In this document: one piece after another, positions 7,597-17,318 of the stretch
Layout of the letters: the number at the start of each line of letters is the position of its first letter
Position numbering within the stretch: the first letter of the stretch is position 1
Assembly (NCBI GenBank): GCA_963664605.1
Contig: OY761536.1
Location: 3,472,001 to 3,536,000, forward strand
From: JAHOYW01 sp963664605
GTDB lineage: Bacteria; Verrucomicrobiota; Lentisphaeria; Victivallales; Victivallaceae
Reading direction: 5' to 3'
DNA length: 64,000 nt
Notes under the pieces: model-generated
Database searches by the model: none
What the model saw: only the letters and a program-made list of their open reading frames with translations
Told to the model about the DNA's origin: nothing
Position numbers and translations under genes: made by a program

Positions 7597-10203
7597 ATGA
7601 ATAAACGTCCATTACTTTTAAGAACTGTTATTTTTGCGGTTATTATCCTTGTGTTTCTCTTTGAAATACCACCGCTGACACCTCTCGATTTTTATAAGAC
7701 TTTCAACTCTATACTGAAAGATCCTAAAAACCCGGTCGCGGCAAAACTCGTAGCGGAAGCCAAAGCGGAGGAAGCTAAAAATCCTAACACCTATCCCTCG
7801 ATCGCTTTGCTCGAAGCAGCCAACAAGTCCGGAGTCGAACTAAAATCACTAGTCGATGCCAAAGGACAAAAACTGGAAGTAAACCGCGATATAATAAGCC
7901 TCGTCCGCCAAAAAGCCAGCAGCTCTATCCGTCTCGGGCTGGATTTGAACGGCGGAGTTGAGTTCCTGCTTGAACTCGTACCTGATCAGGACTGGATCAA
8001 AGACGTAAGGGAAATATCCAAAAATAAAAAAGACAGCGAAGAAGAAGCCAAGAAACGTTTGGAAGACCGCTTCCAATATTACCGTGACCTGGCTATAGAA
8101 ACTCTGCGTGCCAGAATGGAAGCGCAGAAAATCTTCGAAGCGGAAATATCTCCAGCCGGCGGACATTACGTATCCCTCAAAGTCCCGGTGGTATCTCATG
8201 ATGAAAAATTAAAACTTCTTGAACTTATCAAAATGAGCGCTAAACTGCGCTTTTGCCTGGTTCATAAAGATAATGCCAGATTAGTCAGCCAATATCTCAC
8301 TGACCCTAAATCATTTGTTGCACCAAGCGGCTATAAGCTCATGCAAATGGAAGAATTCCGTAAAGGTAAAGAAGCAAAAGTCAGCAGATATTTTATTAAA
8401 AGACGCTGGTCAATGAGCGGTAAAAATGTTACTGACGCTTATCCTACTCTGGATCAATTCGGGCAACGTGAAATAATTCTGCAATTTAATTCTAAAGGCG
8501 GAAAAGACTTTGCCGACCTGACAAGGAAAAACGTTGGACGCCAGTTGGCAATCGTCCTGGATAATAAACTTTATTCAGCACCGGTAATCAAAGGCCCCAT
8601 CCCCGGCGGCAGAGCTACAATAAGCGGCAGTTTCTCTCAAGAGGAATGTAAAGCTATTTCAGACGCTCTGGTAAGCGGCAGTCTGCCTTTTGAAATCAAA
8701 GTGGAAGGTATCTTCAATACTGACCCGACCCTTGGTAAAGCCAACGTTTCAAACGGGATTTTTGCGGGTATCATAGCCCTGATTGTCGTTGTTCTGTTTA
8801 TTTCCATATACTACTTGCGCGCCGGAATTGTTGCTGTATTCGCTCTGGCTGTAAACGTAATTCTGGTATTGGGCGCACTCGCCGCTTTTGATGCGACTCT
8901 CACGCTCCCCGGTATCGCCGGTATCATTTTAACTATGGGTATGGCTGTTGACGCCAATGTACTCATTTTCGAACGTATCCGAGAAGAACTCAACAAGGGA
9001 AAAAGTTTATCCGTAGCCATAACTCAGGGTTACCAGCACGCTTTTGTTACCATTATTGATGCTAACCTGACAACCTTGTTCACCGCTTTGATTCTGATGA
9101 AAGTTGGAACCGGGCCGGTTAAAGGTTTTGCGGTAACTTTAAGTATAGGTATTTTCACCAGCGTATTCACCGCGTTGTTCCTGACTCGTTTGATTTTTGA
9201 TTATTTCGAACGTTTCTTCAAATTCAAAACTATGACTATGTGCGCCTGGCTTAAAAATCCCACCTTTGATTTCCTGGGCAAACGAAAAATTGCATTTGGA
9301 ATTTCCGCGGCTTTAATTGTTTTTTCTATCGTATTCTGCTTGAGCAAAGGTAACAATATGCTGGGCATCGACTTTACTGGCGGTACTCAGTTTACTTTCA
9401 GTTACCAGGACAGAGTTCCAATTCAGGAAATCCGTGACGTACTCAAAGAGCAGGGTTATGATGCTAAAGTTACTTACAAAACAAATATCGGCGCCCAAGC
9501 TGACAATAAAAAACTTGAAGTTCTGATTCGTAAAAACATCGCCATTGAAGAAGGCAGCGATAAAGTAACCAGCCCTAAGGAAAAAATTGCTAAATTATTA
9601 AACAGCAAATTTCCTAAAGCTGTATTTGCCGGCGGTCATGAAACATCTCTCGGCGGACTGGTCGGCTGGGAATTCAGTAAATCAGCAATTCTCGCTATTG
9701 TCCTGGCTTTCCTGGGAATTATTCTCTATATCTCAATTCGTTTTGAATTCGCCTACGCAATCGCCTCAATCATAGCATTGATGCATGATGTGATTATCGC
9801 AACTGGAATCTTCGTGCTTTGCGGTAACGAAGTGTCCCTTCCGGTAGTAGCTGCCCTTCTGACCATTATCGGTTATTCCCTTAACGATACGATCGTGGTA
9901 TTCGACCGTATCCGTGAAGGTCTGACACTCAATCCTGACATGCGTTACAAAGAAGTTATCAATATGAGTATCAATAATACTCTGAGCCGGACAATTTTGA
10001 CTTCATTAACAACTTTGCTGGTGCTGATAATACTGTTCTTCTTCGGCGGTATAGCAATCAATGACTTTGTACTGGTTATGCTCCTAGGCGTAATCATCGG
10101 TACTTATTCTTCAATCTTTGTAGCCAGCCCGATTGTTGCCTACTGGCATAAGAAAATCGGCATAAAAGCCAAAGACGGGGAAGTAGTCAAAGTAAAACAA
10201 TAA
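7597..10203 (+). CDS. secDF: Fused protein translocase SecDF
   Basis: SecD and SecF are joined in one 868-residue chain; the complex uses the proton motive force to help secreted proteins leave the SecYEG channel. The SecD half has a first helix at about 10-27, LDLNGG at 115-120, a long periplasmic domain and a helix bundle starting near 387. The SecF half begins near 570 and carries GIDFTGG near 590. An in-frame GTG at 7558 would overlap yajC by 8 bases, but the ATG used here has an AAGG site six bases upstream and the extra 13 residues look like untranslated leader. A strong terminator follows. Confidence 0.95.
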   Translation: MNKRPLLLRTVIFAVIILVFLFEIPPLTPLDFYKTFNSILKDPKNPVAAKLVAEAKAEEAKNPNTYPSIALLEAANKSGVELKSLVDAKGQKLEVNRDIISLVRQKASSSIRLGLDLNGGVEFLLELVPDQDWIKDVREISKNKKDSEEEAKKRLEDRFQYYRDLAIETLRARMEAQKIFEAEISPAGGHYVSLKVPVVSHDEKLKLLELIKMSAKLRFCLVHKDNARLVSQYLTDPKSFVAPSGYKLMQMEEFRKGKEAKVSRYFIKRRWSMSGKNVTDAYPTLDQFGQREIILQFNSKGGKDFADLTRKNVGRQLAIVLDNKLYSAPVIKGPIPGGRATISGSFSQEECKAISDALVSGSLPFEIKVEGIFNTDPTLGKANVSNGIFAGIIALIVVVLFISIYYLRAGIVAVFALAVNVILVLGALAAFDATLTLPGIAGIILTMGMAVDANVLIFERIREELNKGKSLSVAITQGYQHAFVTIIDANLTTLFTALILMKVGTGPVKGFAVTLSIGIFTSVFTALFLTRLIFDYFERFFKFKTMTMCAWLKNPTFDFLGKRKIAFGISAALIVFSIVFCLSKGNNMLGIDFTGGTQFTFSYQDRVPIQEIRDVLKEQGYDAKVTYKTNIGAQADNKKLEVLIRKNIAIEEGSDKVTSPKEKIAKLLNSKFPKAVFAGGHETSLGGLVGWEFSKSAILAIVLAFLGIILYISIRFEFAYAIASIIALMHDVIIATGIFVLCGNEVSLPVVAALLTIIGYSLNDTIVVFDRIREGLTLNPDMRYKEVINMSINNTLSRTILTSLTTLLVLIILFFFGGIAINDFVLVMLLGVIIGTYSSIFVASPIVAYWHKKIGIKAKDGEVVKVKQ

Positions 10204-10220
10204 TTACTGCGCTCATCTCA

Positions 10221-10252
10221 ACGGCGGAAACTCTGTTTTCCGCCGTTTTTTT
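10221..10252 (+). terminator. Rho-independent terminator after secDF
   Basis: A 10-bp perfect stem (ACGGCGGAAA with TTTCCGCCGT), a 6-base loop and a run of seven T. It ends the yajC-secDF unit just before the convergent AraC gene. Confidence 0.9.
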
Positions 10253-10264
10253 ATTTTTTTCTGG

Positions 10265-11125
10265 TTATGTTCCCAAGGCAAATACTTGTCTGTATTTTCT
10301 AGGCGACAAACCGGTGATTTTCTTGAACCTTCTGGAAAAATGATACTGGTCGACATAACCTAAACGTTCCGCTATTTCCGTGATTTTAAAGCGGTTTGAC
10401 ATTAATAACTCACAGGCTTTGTGTATCTTCAAACGGTCAATATAAATTTTGGGCAGCATTCCGGTCTTTTTCAAAAACACCCGCCTGAACTGGTCGTCAC
10501 TTAAGTTACAAAATTCCGACATTTCACTGACAGTCCACCAACGGTCTATTTGTTCCTTTATTGTATCAATAAGTTTATCAAGAACGGCATCAGATTTTAC
10601 CACATTCTGCTGTTTGTTTTCATTGTAAATATCAACCAGTAATTTCTGCAGGGCAATGTTGGCGTTTATCTGAGAATCAATCGCCGGATCACTTACAAGT
10701 TTTATCAGAGGCAAAAGGCGACGGGCTTCGCCAAACTCAAAAACCCCGTCTTTGATAATCCCGGTTTTGCGCATCATATCCGCAACAGGCCCGGCAAAAC
10801 GGATTGAATCCTCAGCGTAAGTCTGTCCGTTAGCTCCTCCATAACGGTTCAAGCTTTCAGGACAAATCATTACGCATTGCCCGGCTTTCACAACAAATTC
10901 ACGGTCTGGATGCAACCATAAGCGCCCTTCCCCGTCGTGCATATGCGAAATAGAATAAAATTCAAAATAACGCCTGCCACAATAATAATAAGAATCTATT
11001 TGCGTTTTATGACTGCCACCGCCTATTATCCATAAGCCATAATCCTTATGTACCTGATGAATACCTTTAGGCATTAAATGAACTTCCGGACTAGAATTTG
11101 TCGCTTGCCTGATCTTTGGGCTCAT
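10265..11125 (-). CDS. AraC-family transcriptional regulator
   Basis: A 286-residue regulator with an N-terminal cupin-like ligand domain (about 20-150, with HMHDGEGRLWLH) and a C-terminal pair of helix-turn-helix units at about 180-280, ending in the family signature ITEIAERLGY and FSRRFKKITGLSPRKYR. It is divergent from a Gfo/Idh/MocA oxidoreductase with a shared 122-base promoter gap, so it probably controls that gene in response to a sugar or polyol. The effector cannot be read from sequence. Confidence 0.9.
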   Translation of the reverse strand: MSPKIRQATNSSPEVHLMPKGIHQVHKDYGLWIIGGGSHKTQIDSYYYCGRRYFEFYSISHMHDGEGRLWLHPDREFVVKAGQCVMICPESLNRYGGANGQTYAEDSIRFAGPVADMMRKTGIIKDGVFEFGEARRLLPLIKLVSDPAIDSQINANIALQKLLVDIYNENKQQNVVKSDAVLDKLIDTIKEQIDRWWTVSEMSEFCNLSDDQFRRVFLKKTGMLPKIYIDRLKIHKACELLMSNRFKITEIAERLGYVDQYHFSRRFKKITGLSPRKYRQVFALGT

Positions 11126-11247
11126 AAACGTTCTCCAAGACTGCTAAAAAGTCATTAAAAATGCGGTTTTTATCCATTTTATTTTTTATTTCAACATATA
11201 TAATATAAGCATAGTACAAATTTTTAACAAATAATGGAACTAGAAAA

Positions 11248-12390
11248 ATGTCAGAAAATAAAAAAACAATCAATGTTGCAGTAATATCAGCCGGAGGCAG
11301 AGGGCGCGGCGTAACGAATAACTTACTGCGTGATTCAGATAGAAATGTAAAAATCCTGTCTGTCTTCGACCCCGATAAAAAACAGTGCGAAAATGCTCTT
11401 GAACTTTGGAATTCCCCGGATACAGCTATCTGCGAAACTTATCAAGAGGCAATCAATACCCCTGGTGTTGAATGGGTGCTGGTCTTTTCTCCAAACGCTT
11501 ATCATAAAGAACATATTCTCGCGGGCTTCGCAGCCGGGAAAAATGTTTTCTCTGAAAAACCTCTGGCAACCAAAATTGAGGACTGTCAGGAAATCTTTGA
11601 AGCACACCAGAAATCAGGTTTACTTTTCGCAACCGGATTTGTCCTGCGTTATTCCAAACTCTACCGCAAAGCGAAAGAACTCATATCTTCCGGGAAACTC
11701 GGGAAAGTCCTCAGTATTGACGCCAATGAAAATATTACCCCGGCACACGGCGGCTATATCATGATGAACTGGCGCCGCCTGTCAGAACTCGCCGGACCGC
11801 ACATCCTGGAAAAATGCTGTCATGACCTGGACCTCATCAACTGGTTCTGCGACAGCCTGCCTACCAAAATAGCTTCGTTCGGCGGGCTTGATTATTTTAT
11901 CCCGGAAAACCAGAGTCACATGGAAAAATACGGCAAAGATACTTTTGCCGCATGGCCGGATCCACACCGCGTTGATTCACCTTTCACCGCTGAGAAGGAT
12001 TTGATGGACAACCAGGTAGGTATTATGCAATACCGCAACGGCATCCGCGTAATGTTCCAGGCAACAATGTCCAACGCGATTCCTGAACGCCGGATGTATT
12101 TTTCATGCACGGAAGGGACAATGATCGCCGAGCTGTATTCCAGCACGCTGAAATATAAGCGCATTAAAGATGAAGGCGAAACTGTAATCAATTTCGGAGC
12201 CGACGGACACGGCGGCGGCGATTCCTATATAATGAAAGAATTATACGACACCATGTGCTCCGGAGCTGAGCCAAAATGCAGCGGTGATGAAGGTCTCGAA
12301 AGTGCGGTTGTAGCACTAGCCCTGGACCAGGCTGCACATACCAATGAAATGATTGACATGGAACCAATCTGGAAAAAATTGGGCAGATAG
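11248..12390 (+). CDS. Gfo/Idh/MocA family NAD(P)-dependent oxidoreductase
   Basis: A 380-residue sugar- or polyol-type dehydrogenase. The N-terminal Rossmann domain begins VAVISAGGRGRG, the family EKP motif appears in SEKPLA, and the catalytic-region His lies in HDLDLINW. No signal peptide, so cytosolic. It faces the AraC gene across 122 bases that hold a TATAAT at 11199-11204, suggesting inducible expression. Lentisphaerota and Planctomycetes carry many paralogs, so substrate prediction is not possible. A strong bidirectional terminator follows. Confidence 0.9.
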   Translation: MSENKKTINVAVISAGGRGRGVTNNLLRDSDRNVKILSVFDPDKKQCENALELWNSPDTAICETYQEAINTPGVEWVLVFSPNAYHKEHILAGFAAGKNVFSEKPLATKIEDCQEIFEAHQKSGLLFATGFVLRYSKLYRKAKELISSGKLGKVLSIDANENITPAHGGYIMMNWRRLSELAGPHILEKCCHDLDLINWFCDSLPTKIASFGGLDYFIPENQSHMEKYGKDTFAAWPDPHRVDSPFTAEKDLMDNQVGIMQYRNGIRVMFQATMSNAIPERRMYFSCTEGTMIAELYSSTLKYKRIKDEGETVINFGADGHGGGDSYIMKELYDTMCSGAEPKCSGDEGLESAVVALALDQAAHTNEMIDMEPIWKKLGR

Positions 12391-12400
12391 CCTAATCAGA

Positions 12401-12438
12401 AAAAAATACCCGGAATCAAAATTCCGGGTATTTTTTTT
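12401..12438. terminator. Bidirectional terminator between convergent genes
   Basis: A stem of at least 12 bp (AATACCCGGAAT with ATTCCGGGTATT) around a CAAA loop, with T runs on the far side in both directions. It serves the oxidoreductase on one strand and the STAS-like gene on the other. Confidence 0.9.
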
Positions 12439-12439
12439 A

Positions 12440-12802
12440 TTATTCAGAAACCCATTTCACAGCTTCATCGAGGTCTTTGTTTGCAAATATTTTGACCTTT
12501 GCGGGAATCAGCAAACCAAAAACTTTTGATGTTCCTCGGATCCAGCTTACATCCGTTACGATTGCTACCTTGCCCCATGAATGCCAGTGCATGAACCCCG
12601 TTTTTGCATCATCCCACATCGCACGCGGTTCGAAGCTTTCAAATTCATCCCCGATATGGTACAGGAGATTAAGTTTATCAAACTTTTTAAGTTTATCCTC
12701 AATCATGGGAATAAGGACTTTTTCGTAGTCTTCTCCGGTAATCTGAGCTTTAGCATTGAATCCAATAACATTTTCCGGCAAGTTTTTGATTTTTTCAATC
12801 AT
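12440..12802 (-). CDS. STAS/SEC14-type (SpoIIAA-like) small protein
   Basis: A 120-residue soluble protein of the SpoIIAA-like family (DUF3478 type). Seen here are ENVIGFNAKAQITGEDYEKVLIPMIED at the start and the conserved end DLDEAVKWVSE. The family binds small lipophilic molecules or acts in stress response in other bacteria, but its role is poorly known. It is a single gene divergent from the biotin operon; a GAGGA site precedes the ATG. Confidence 0.8.
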   Translation of the reverse strand: MIEKIKNLPENVIGFNAKAQITGEDYEKVLIPMIEDKLKKFDKLNLLYHIGDEFESFEPRAMWDDAKTGFMHWHSWGKVAIVTDVSWIRGTSKVFGLLIPAKVKIFANKDLDEAVKWVSE

Positions 12803-12870
12803 CTCAAATTCCTCCTGTTTGTTTGTGGTTTATATATAATAAGCGACAGACTGGTAAAATGCAAAAGCTT

Positions 12871-12893
12871 TTTACGATAAAAATAATCGTAAA
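12871..12893. promoter_or_regulatory. Inverted repeat in the bioC upstream region
   Basis: Perfect 8-bp arms TTTACGAT and ATCGTAAA around a 7-base A/T spacer, in the 151-base gap between bioC and the divergent STAS-like gene. A 23-bp dyad without a T run fits an operator better than a terminator. It does not resemble the usual BirA or BioR/BioQ boxes that I know. Confidence 0.45.
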
Positions 12894-12953
12894 TTTTCTC
12901 ATCTATGCTATCTTATGGCTTCGTAATAAATAATATCTCAGCATAATAATATC

Positions 12954-13706
12954 ATGAAACTGGATAAAGAATTAATAAAAAAACGTTTCGCACGCAGCCT
13001 GAAGACTTACGCGGAACACGCTTTGGTACAGAAGGCAACTGCAGAACGTCTGCTGTTCGAACTTTCCACTATTGCCGGGGATAAATTCGACCGTATATTT
13101 GAAATAGGCTGTGGATCAGGTATCATGACACGCCAGATCGTGAAAATGTTCGAATACGAAAAATTCTACCTCAATGACCTGGTCGACGAATGTGCTGAAT
13201 TATGCGAAAAATCCACAAATACTGAATTCATCGGCGGTGATATTGAAAGCCTTCCCACCCTGCCCCGCGAACTTGACTTAATCATATCCAACGCTACTTT
13301 TCAATGGCTCGATCATCTTCCTAAGGTGTTGGATAAATTCGCTGAGCTGCTCAAAACAGACGGAGTTTTAGCTTTTTCTACGTTCGGGCCGAGTAATGCC
13401 TGCGAAATAACCGAACTCACCGGAAAAACACTTAAATACCTCCCGGCACCGGAATTGAAAAATACAGTGGAAAAGCATTTTGAAATAAGTTGTTATCATG
13501 AAAATATCCGTAAAGTTCACTTTGAACATCCTATGGATGTCCTGCGCCACTTGCAGAAAACCGGCGTAACCGCGGTTTCTAAGCAAATATGGACAAAAAC
13601 GGATTTACAAAATTTTATCCGGCGTTATATTGAAGATAACAAAACTGAATCCGGCGTATCATTGACTTATCACCCGATAATAATAATCGCTAATTTGAAA
13701 AGATAA
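12954..13706 (+). CDS. bioC: Malonyl-ACP O-methyltransferase BioC
   Basis: BioC methylates malonyl-ACP with SAM so that the fatty acid machinery can build the pimeloyl chain of biotin. The protein has 250 residues, starts with the typical KKRFARSLKTYAEHA, and carries SAM motif I (FEIGCGSGIM) near residue 50. It is first in a tight bioC-bioD-bioA operon, with one base before bioD. No esterase gene (bioH, bioG) follows, so the step that frees pimeloyl-ACP must be encoded elsewhere. Confidence 0.92.
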   Translation: MKLDKELIKKRFARSLKTYAEHALVQKATAERLLFELSTIAGDKFDRIFEIGCGSGIMTRQIVKMFEYEKFYLNDLVDECAELCEKSTNTEFIGGDIESLPTLPRELDLIISNATFQWLDHLPKVLDKFAELLKTDGVLAFSTFGPSNACEITELTGKTLKYLPAPELKNTVEKHFEISCYHENIRKVHFEHPMDVLRHLQKTGVTAVSKQIWTKTDLQNFIRRYIEDNKTESGVSLTYHPIIIIANLKR

Positions 13707-13707
13707 A

Positions 13708-14388
13708 ATGAATGTATTTTTTATAACAGGAATTGATACCGGCATCGGCAAAAGCATTGTAAGCGGCCTGCTGGCGCGTTTTCTGCGCTCTTTCAAGGTC
13801 AATTACATTACTGCCAAACTTGTCCAGACCGGCTGTCAGGATATAGCCGAAGACATTGTAGCCCACCGTAAAATCGAAGGCATTGAACTATTGAAGGAAG
13901 ATATAGAAAAAGAAACCTGTCCATATGTCTTTAAATTTCCAGCTTCTCCACATCTTGCCGCCGAAATGGAAGGCTGTACACTTGATCCCGAATACATAGC
14001 GACGTGCGTAAACAAACTTGCCGGCTCTTATGATTTTATCCTACTCGAAGGTGCTGGCGGCCTCATGGTTCCATTAACCAGAGATTTGTTGACCGCTGAC
14101 TTTATCGCGGAACAAGGTTATTCGCTGATAGTCGTCAGTTCTTCACGGCTCGGCAGCATCAATCATACTCTCATGACCCTGGAGGCGGCATCAAACCGTA
14201 ACATTCCCATTGCCGGAGTCATTTATAATGAATATCCGCCGGAGGAACCGGCAATAACTGAGGATTCAAAATCAATCATCTGCGAATGGATGAAAAAACA
14301 CAAGCTTGACGCACCATTTATCACGGCGCCGGAAATTAAAGATCCTGACAATCCTCCAATCATAGATTTCAGCGGTATTTTCAGATGA
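13708..14388 (+). CDS. bioD: Dethiobiotin synthetase
   Basis: BioD closes the ureido ring of dethiobiotin using CO2 and ATP. The 226-residue protein shows the P-loop GIDTGIGKS at 8-16 and the EGAGGLMVPL motif of the family. The ATG lies one base after the bioC stop and the gene overlaps bioA by four bases, so translation is coupled. Confidence 0.93.
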   Translation: MNVFFITGIDTGIGKSIVSGLLARFLRSFKVNYITAKLVQTGCQDIAEDIVAHRKIEGIELLKEDIEKETCPYVFKFPASPHLAAEMEGCTLDPEYIATCVNKLAGSYDFILLEGAGGLMVPLTRDLLTADFIAEQGYSLIVVSSSRLGSINHTLMTLEAASNRNIPIAGVIYNEYPPEEPAITEDSKSIICEWMKKHKLDAPFITAPEIKDPDNPPIIDFSGIFR

Positions 14389-15653
14389 CTAATGATATTT
14401 TAAAATTTGACCGTGAGCATATCTGGCATCCGTATACTTCGATGCTGGGACCACTACCGGTTTATCACATCGAATCAGCTTCAGGAGTGCGTTTAAAACT
14501 TGCCGACGGACGCGAACTTGTTGACGGCATGTCTTCATGGTGGGCGGCAATTCACGGATACAAGCATCCGGCATTAAATGAAGCAGCCAAAGCCCAGCTC
14601 GAAAAAATGTCGCATGTTATGTTCGGCGGCATAACCCATCAGCCGGCAGTCGACCTTTGCCGCAAGCTCGTTGCAATAACTCCTGAGCCATTGCAAAAAG
14701 TTTTTCTCGCCGACTCCGGCTCGGTCAGCGTAGAAGTTGCGATTAAAATGGCGCTGCAGTATCAACAGGCCAAAGGATTAAAAAATAAAAGCCGGTTATT
14801 GACCATACGTTCCGGCTATCACGGCGATACTTTCGGAGCAATGGCGCTTTGCGACCCGGTTACCGGAATGCATTCGCTATTCACAGACGTGCTTGCCAAA
14901 CACTATTTTGTTGAAGCTCCACAATGCCGTTTCGAGGATGAATGGGCTCCCGGCGATATAGCTGAAATGCGTTCGATTCTGGAACAACATGCCGATAAAA
15001 TAGCTGCTGTAATAATTGAACCAATAGTACAGGGCGCAGGCGGCATGCGCTTTTATTCACCTCAATATCTGATTGAACTGCGTAAACTTTGCGATAAACA
15101 TAATGTATTGTTGATCTGTGATGAAATTGCTACAGGTTTCGGACGCAGCGGCAAACTTTTTGCCTGTGAACATGCCCAAATAACGCCTGATATAATGTGT
15201 ATCGGCAAAGCTTTAACCGGCGGTTATATGACGCTGGCGGCGACGCTGGCAACCACAGATGTGGCACATACGATCTCACGTTCTGACCCCGGAGTATTCA
15301 TGCACGGCCCGACTTTCATGGGCAATCCCCTTGCTTGTGCAGTCGCCAAAGCTTCGCTTGAACTTTTGGAAAAATATGACTGGCAAACAAAAGTCGCCGC
15401 AATTGAACAACAATTAAAATCCGAATTGGCTCCCGCGCGTAAAAATCCACGAGTAGAAGACGTCCGGGTTCTCGGCGCCATCGGAGTGGTGAAAATGCGG
15501 AAAGCAGTAAATATGGCGGAGATTCAGAAAAAGTTTGTTGATGCCGGAGTATGGATCAGGCCATTTGGTAAATTAATCTACATCATGCCGCCGTATATAA
15601 TTTCCAGCGAAGACTTGAGCAAGCTGACGAAAGCAATAATTTGTAATTATTAA
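14385..15653 (+). CDS. bioA: Adenosylmethionine-8-amino-7-oxononanoate aminotransferase
   Basis: BioA transfers an amino group from SAM to KAPA to give DAPA. The 422-residue fold-type I PLP enzyme has HIWHPYTSM at the start, GMSSWWAAIHGY, DEIATGFGRSG and the PLP lysine in GKALTGGY. It is last in the operon. bioF and bioB are absent from the window and must lie elsewhere. Its stop overlaps the stop of the convergent membrane protein gene by four bases, with no room for a separate terminator. Confidence 0.95.
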   Translation: MTNDILKFDREHIWHPYTSMLGPLPVYHIESASGVRLKLADGRELVDGMSSWWAAIHGYKHPALNEAAKAQLEKMSHVMFGGITHQPAVDLCRKLVAITPEPLQKVFLADSGSVSVEVAIKMALQYQQAKGLKNKSRLLTIRSGYHGDTFGAMALCDPVTGMHSLFTDVLAKHYFVEAPQCRFEDEWAPGDIAEMRSILEQHADKIAAVIIEPIVQGAGGMRFYSPQYLIELRKLCDKHNVLLICDEIATGFGRSGKLFACEHAQITPDIMCIGKALTGGYMTLAATLATTDVAHTISRSDPGVFMHGPTFMGNPLACAVAKASLELLEKYDWQTKVAAIEQQLKSELAPARKNPRVEDVRVLGAIGVVKMRKAVNMAEIQKKFVDAGVWIRPFGKLIYIMPPYIISSEDLSKLTKAIICNY

Positions 15654-17152
15654 GGTGCTATTTTGGTCAAGTCACACGGAACCCTTTCGATACGCTTTAT
15701 GCCGTCGCGACTCAAAATTATCCGGTATTTCTGGTAAAAAGATTCTTTTTTGAAATTTCCATATTTTAGTATCAGGTTCAGATGATAATAACATTTCCCG
15801 TTGATTTTTTTCAAATCATTATCGCCGTCGGCGATATAAAGCTCCTTATGTGGATTGTCCATCTTATAAAGGAAATGACGAACATTAAAACGAAAAATGT
15901 CAATAACTCCGTCAACCTTAAAGTCTTTCAGCAGTTGTTTACACTCACCTGAATAAATGCGTATATACTTTTTATAACAGATAATCTCTTCAGGAGTATA
16001 ACCGTTTTCAAGTTCGACAATGTAATCCTTATTACGGATGCGGTTGACCATCTGCGGTATTTTGTCTTCCGTGGTGAAATTGAAAAGCTCACGGCAAATT
16101 CCGATTTTTCTTTTAAAACTGGTAAAAAGAATAGTTTTGTAGTCATATACATATTTACGCAGCATTTTTATCATGAGGCCTTTAGTTATTTCCTTTATCC
16201 GGTCTTTAAAGATGTAGATCACTGTAAGTATGGCGATCAATGTAACAGTGAATCCCTGAAAAAACTGTTGAGATAAAAAGATAAAGGTCGTAGCAAAAGC
16301 CATCGCCAGCCCGGCGGCGAACCCCATACCGATTTGTTCACGCAAACGCCCTTCTATTTTGACATTTGTGTCAAGGAAAAGAATATTTCCCATTATTTTT
16401 TTCAAGATGCGGCTGCGGTAAACTATCGTTTCATTTGATCTGCCCTCTTTCGCGATAGATGGATAATTCTGTCTAATACGATAATCTCTTTCCGCAATCG
16501 TCAGGGCTAATAAAACGGTATTTATTTCAGAATACTTCGGACTTTTATTTTTCTTTAAAAATGCTAAAAGCCTGAAGATGCGTTTTTCTACTAAAATGCT
16601 CATATATTCATCAGCAAACTCAAACAAGCCCATCTGTTTGCGGGTGATATGCGGGGAATGGACCAGAGGTTTGAGTTCACGGAATCTAGCAATGGTTTCT
16701 TGAATATCGTTTACAACTTTTTCCGCTGCTGTCTTCTGGTCTTCGGGACTGAGACGATGTTCAATAAACACCTCCTCATCACGAATCGCGCTCTTAAAAA
16801 TCGAGCAAAACATTTTTAAATGATACTTATAATGGCGGTTTATCTCGCTGTTTTCAGGATCTTTCGGCAAATCTTTAAGTGTTTCACGCAGTCTTTCCAA
16901 CGGATTATTTTCGCCACTGGTCATTGAATGCAAAGTAAAGACGGGAGTTTTCAAACGGATATATTTCTGTCCGTCGCCATAAAATTGTTCTTTGGAATAA
17001 TTATTTTCGTTAATTCCAAGATTACTGGGTATAAAGAAAAAATGTTCCACCGTATATTCCGTTGTCGGGACATTACGGTCAAACGGATATATATATTTTA
17101 TTTCAAGTTGAAACTTGTCATGTATTCTAATATTTTCTTCTATCTTTTTCAT
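15650..17152 (-). CDS. Uncharacterised membrane protein with two adjacent helices
   Basis: I do not recognise this 500-residue protein. The N-terminal 270 residues are hydrophilic and helix-rich; two membrane segments at about 275-295 and 300-317 form a hairpin; the last 180 residues are basic and Tyr/Lys-rich, with alternating strand-like patches. There is no signal peptide. It is a lone gene, convergent with bioA and divergent from tyrS. The layout suggests two cytosolic domains held at the membrane by a hairpin. No catalytic motif was found. Confidence 0.75.
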   Translation of the reverse strand: MKKIEENIRIHDKFQLEIKYIYPFDRNVPTTEYTVEHFFFIPSNLGINENNYSKEQFYGDGQKYIRLKTPVFTLHSMTSGENNPLERLRETLKDLPKDPENSEINRHYKYHLKMFCSIFKSAIRDEEVFIEHRLSPEDQKTAAEKVVNDIQETIARFRELKPLVHSPHITRKQMGLFEFADEYMSILVEKRIFRLLAFLKKNKSPKYSEINTVLLALTIAERDYRIRQNYPSIAKEGRSNETIVYRSRILKKIMGNILFLDTNVKIEGRLREQIGMGFAAGLAMAFATTFIFLSQQFFQGFTVTLIAILTVIYIFKDRIKEITKGLMIKMLRKYVYDYKTILFTSFKRKIGICRELFNFTTEDKIPQMVNRIRNKDYIVELENGYTPEEIICYKKYIRIYSGECKQLLKDFKVDGVIDIFRFNVRHFLYKMDNPHKELYIADGDNDLKKINGKCYYHLNLILKYGNFKKESFYQKYRIILSRDGIKRIERVPCDLTKIAP

Positions 17153-17214
17153 TATACCTTGAGCCTCATCTGAGTTTTTCTCAAAACTCCTAATATAATC
17201 CTAACAATTCATTT

Positions 17215-17228
17215 AGCAAATATTTGCT
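17215..17228. promoter_or_regulatory. 14-bp palindrome in the tyrS divergent gap
   Basis: AGCAAATATTTGCT is a perfect palindrome followed by a long T/A tract. It lies in the 166-base gap between the unknown membrane protein and tyrS. A second small hairpin (GAGTTTT/AAAACTC) is at 17172-17189, and TATAGT at 17269-17274 is the likely tyrS -10. It could be an operator; as a hairpin it has no loop. Confidence 0.35.
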
Positions 17229-17318
17229 TTTTTATTTTTTTAAAGTATGAAATTTCAGCTTTTTGAGCTATAGTATCTGTTTTGGATAAAGTAGAAATAA
17301 TTTAAACGGAAAGTAAAA

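Noticed and set aside
7558..7597. Frameshift or fusion between yajC and secDF
   Set aside because: The overlap comes from an alternative GTG start; the ATG with its ribosome site gives a normal gene order.
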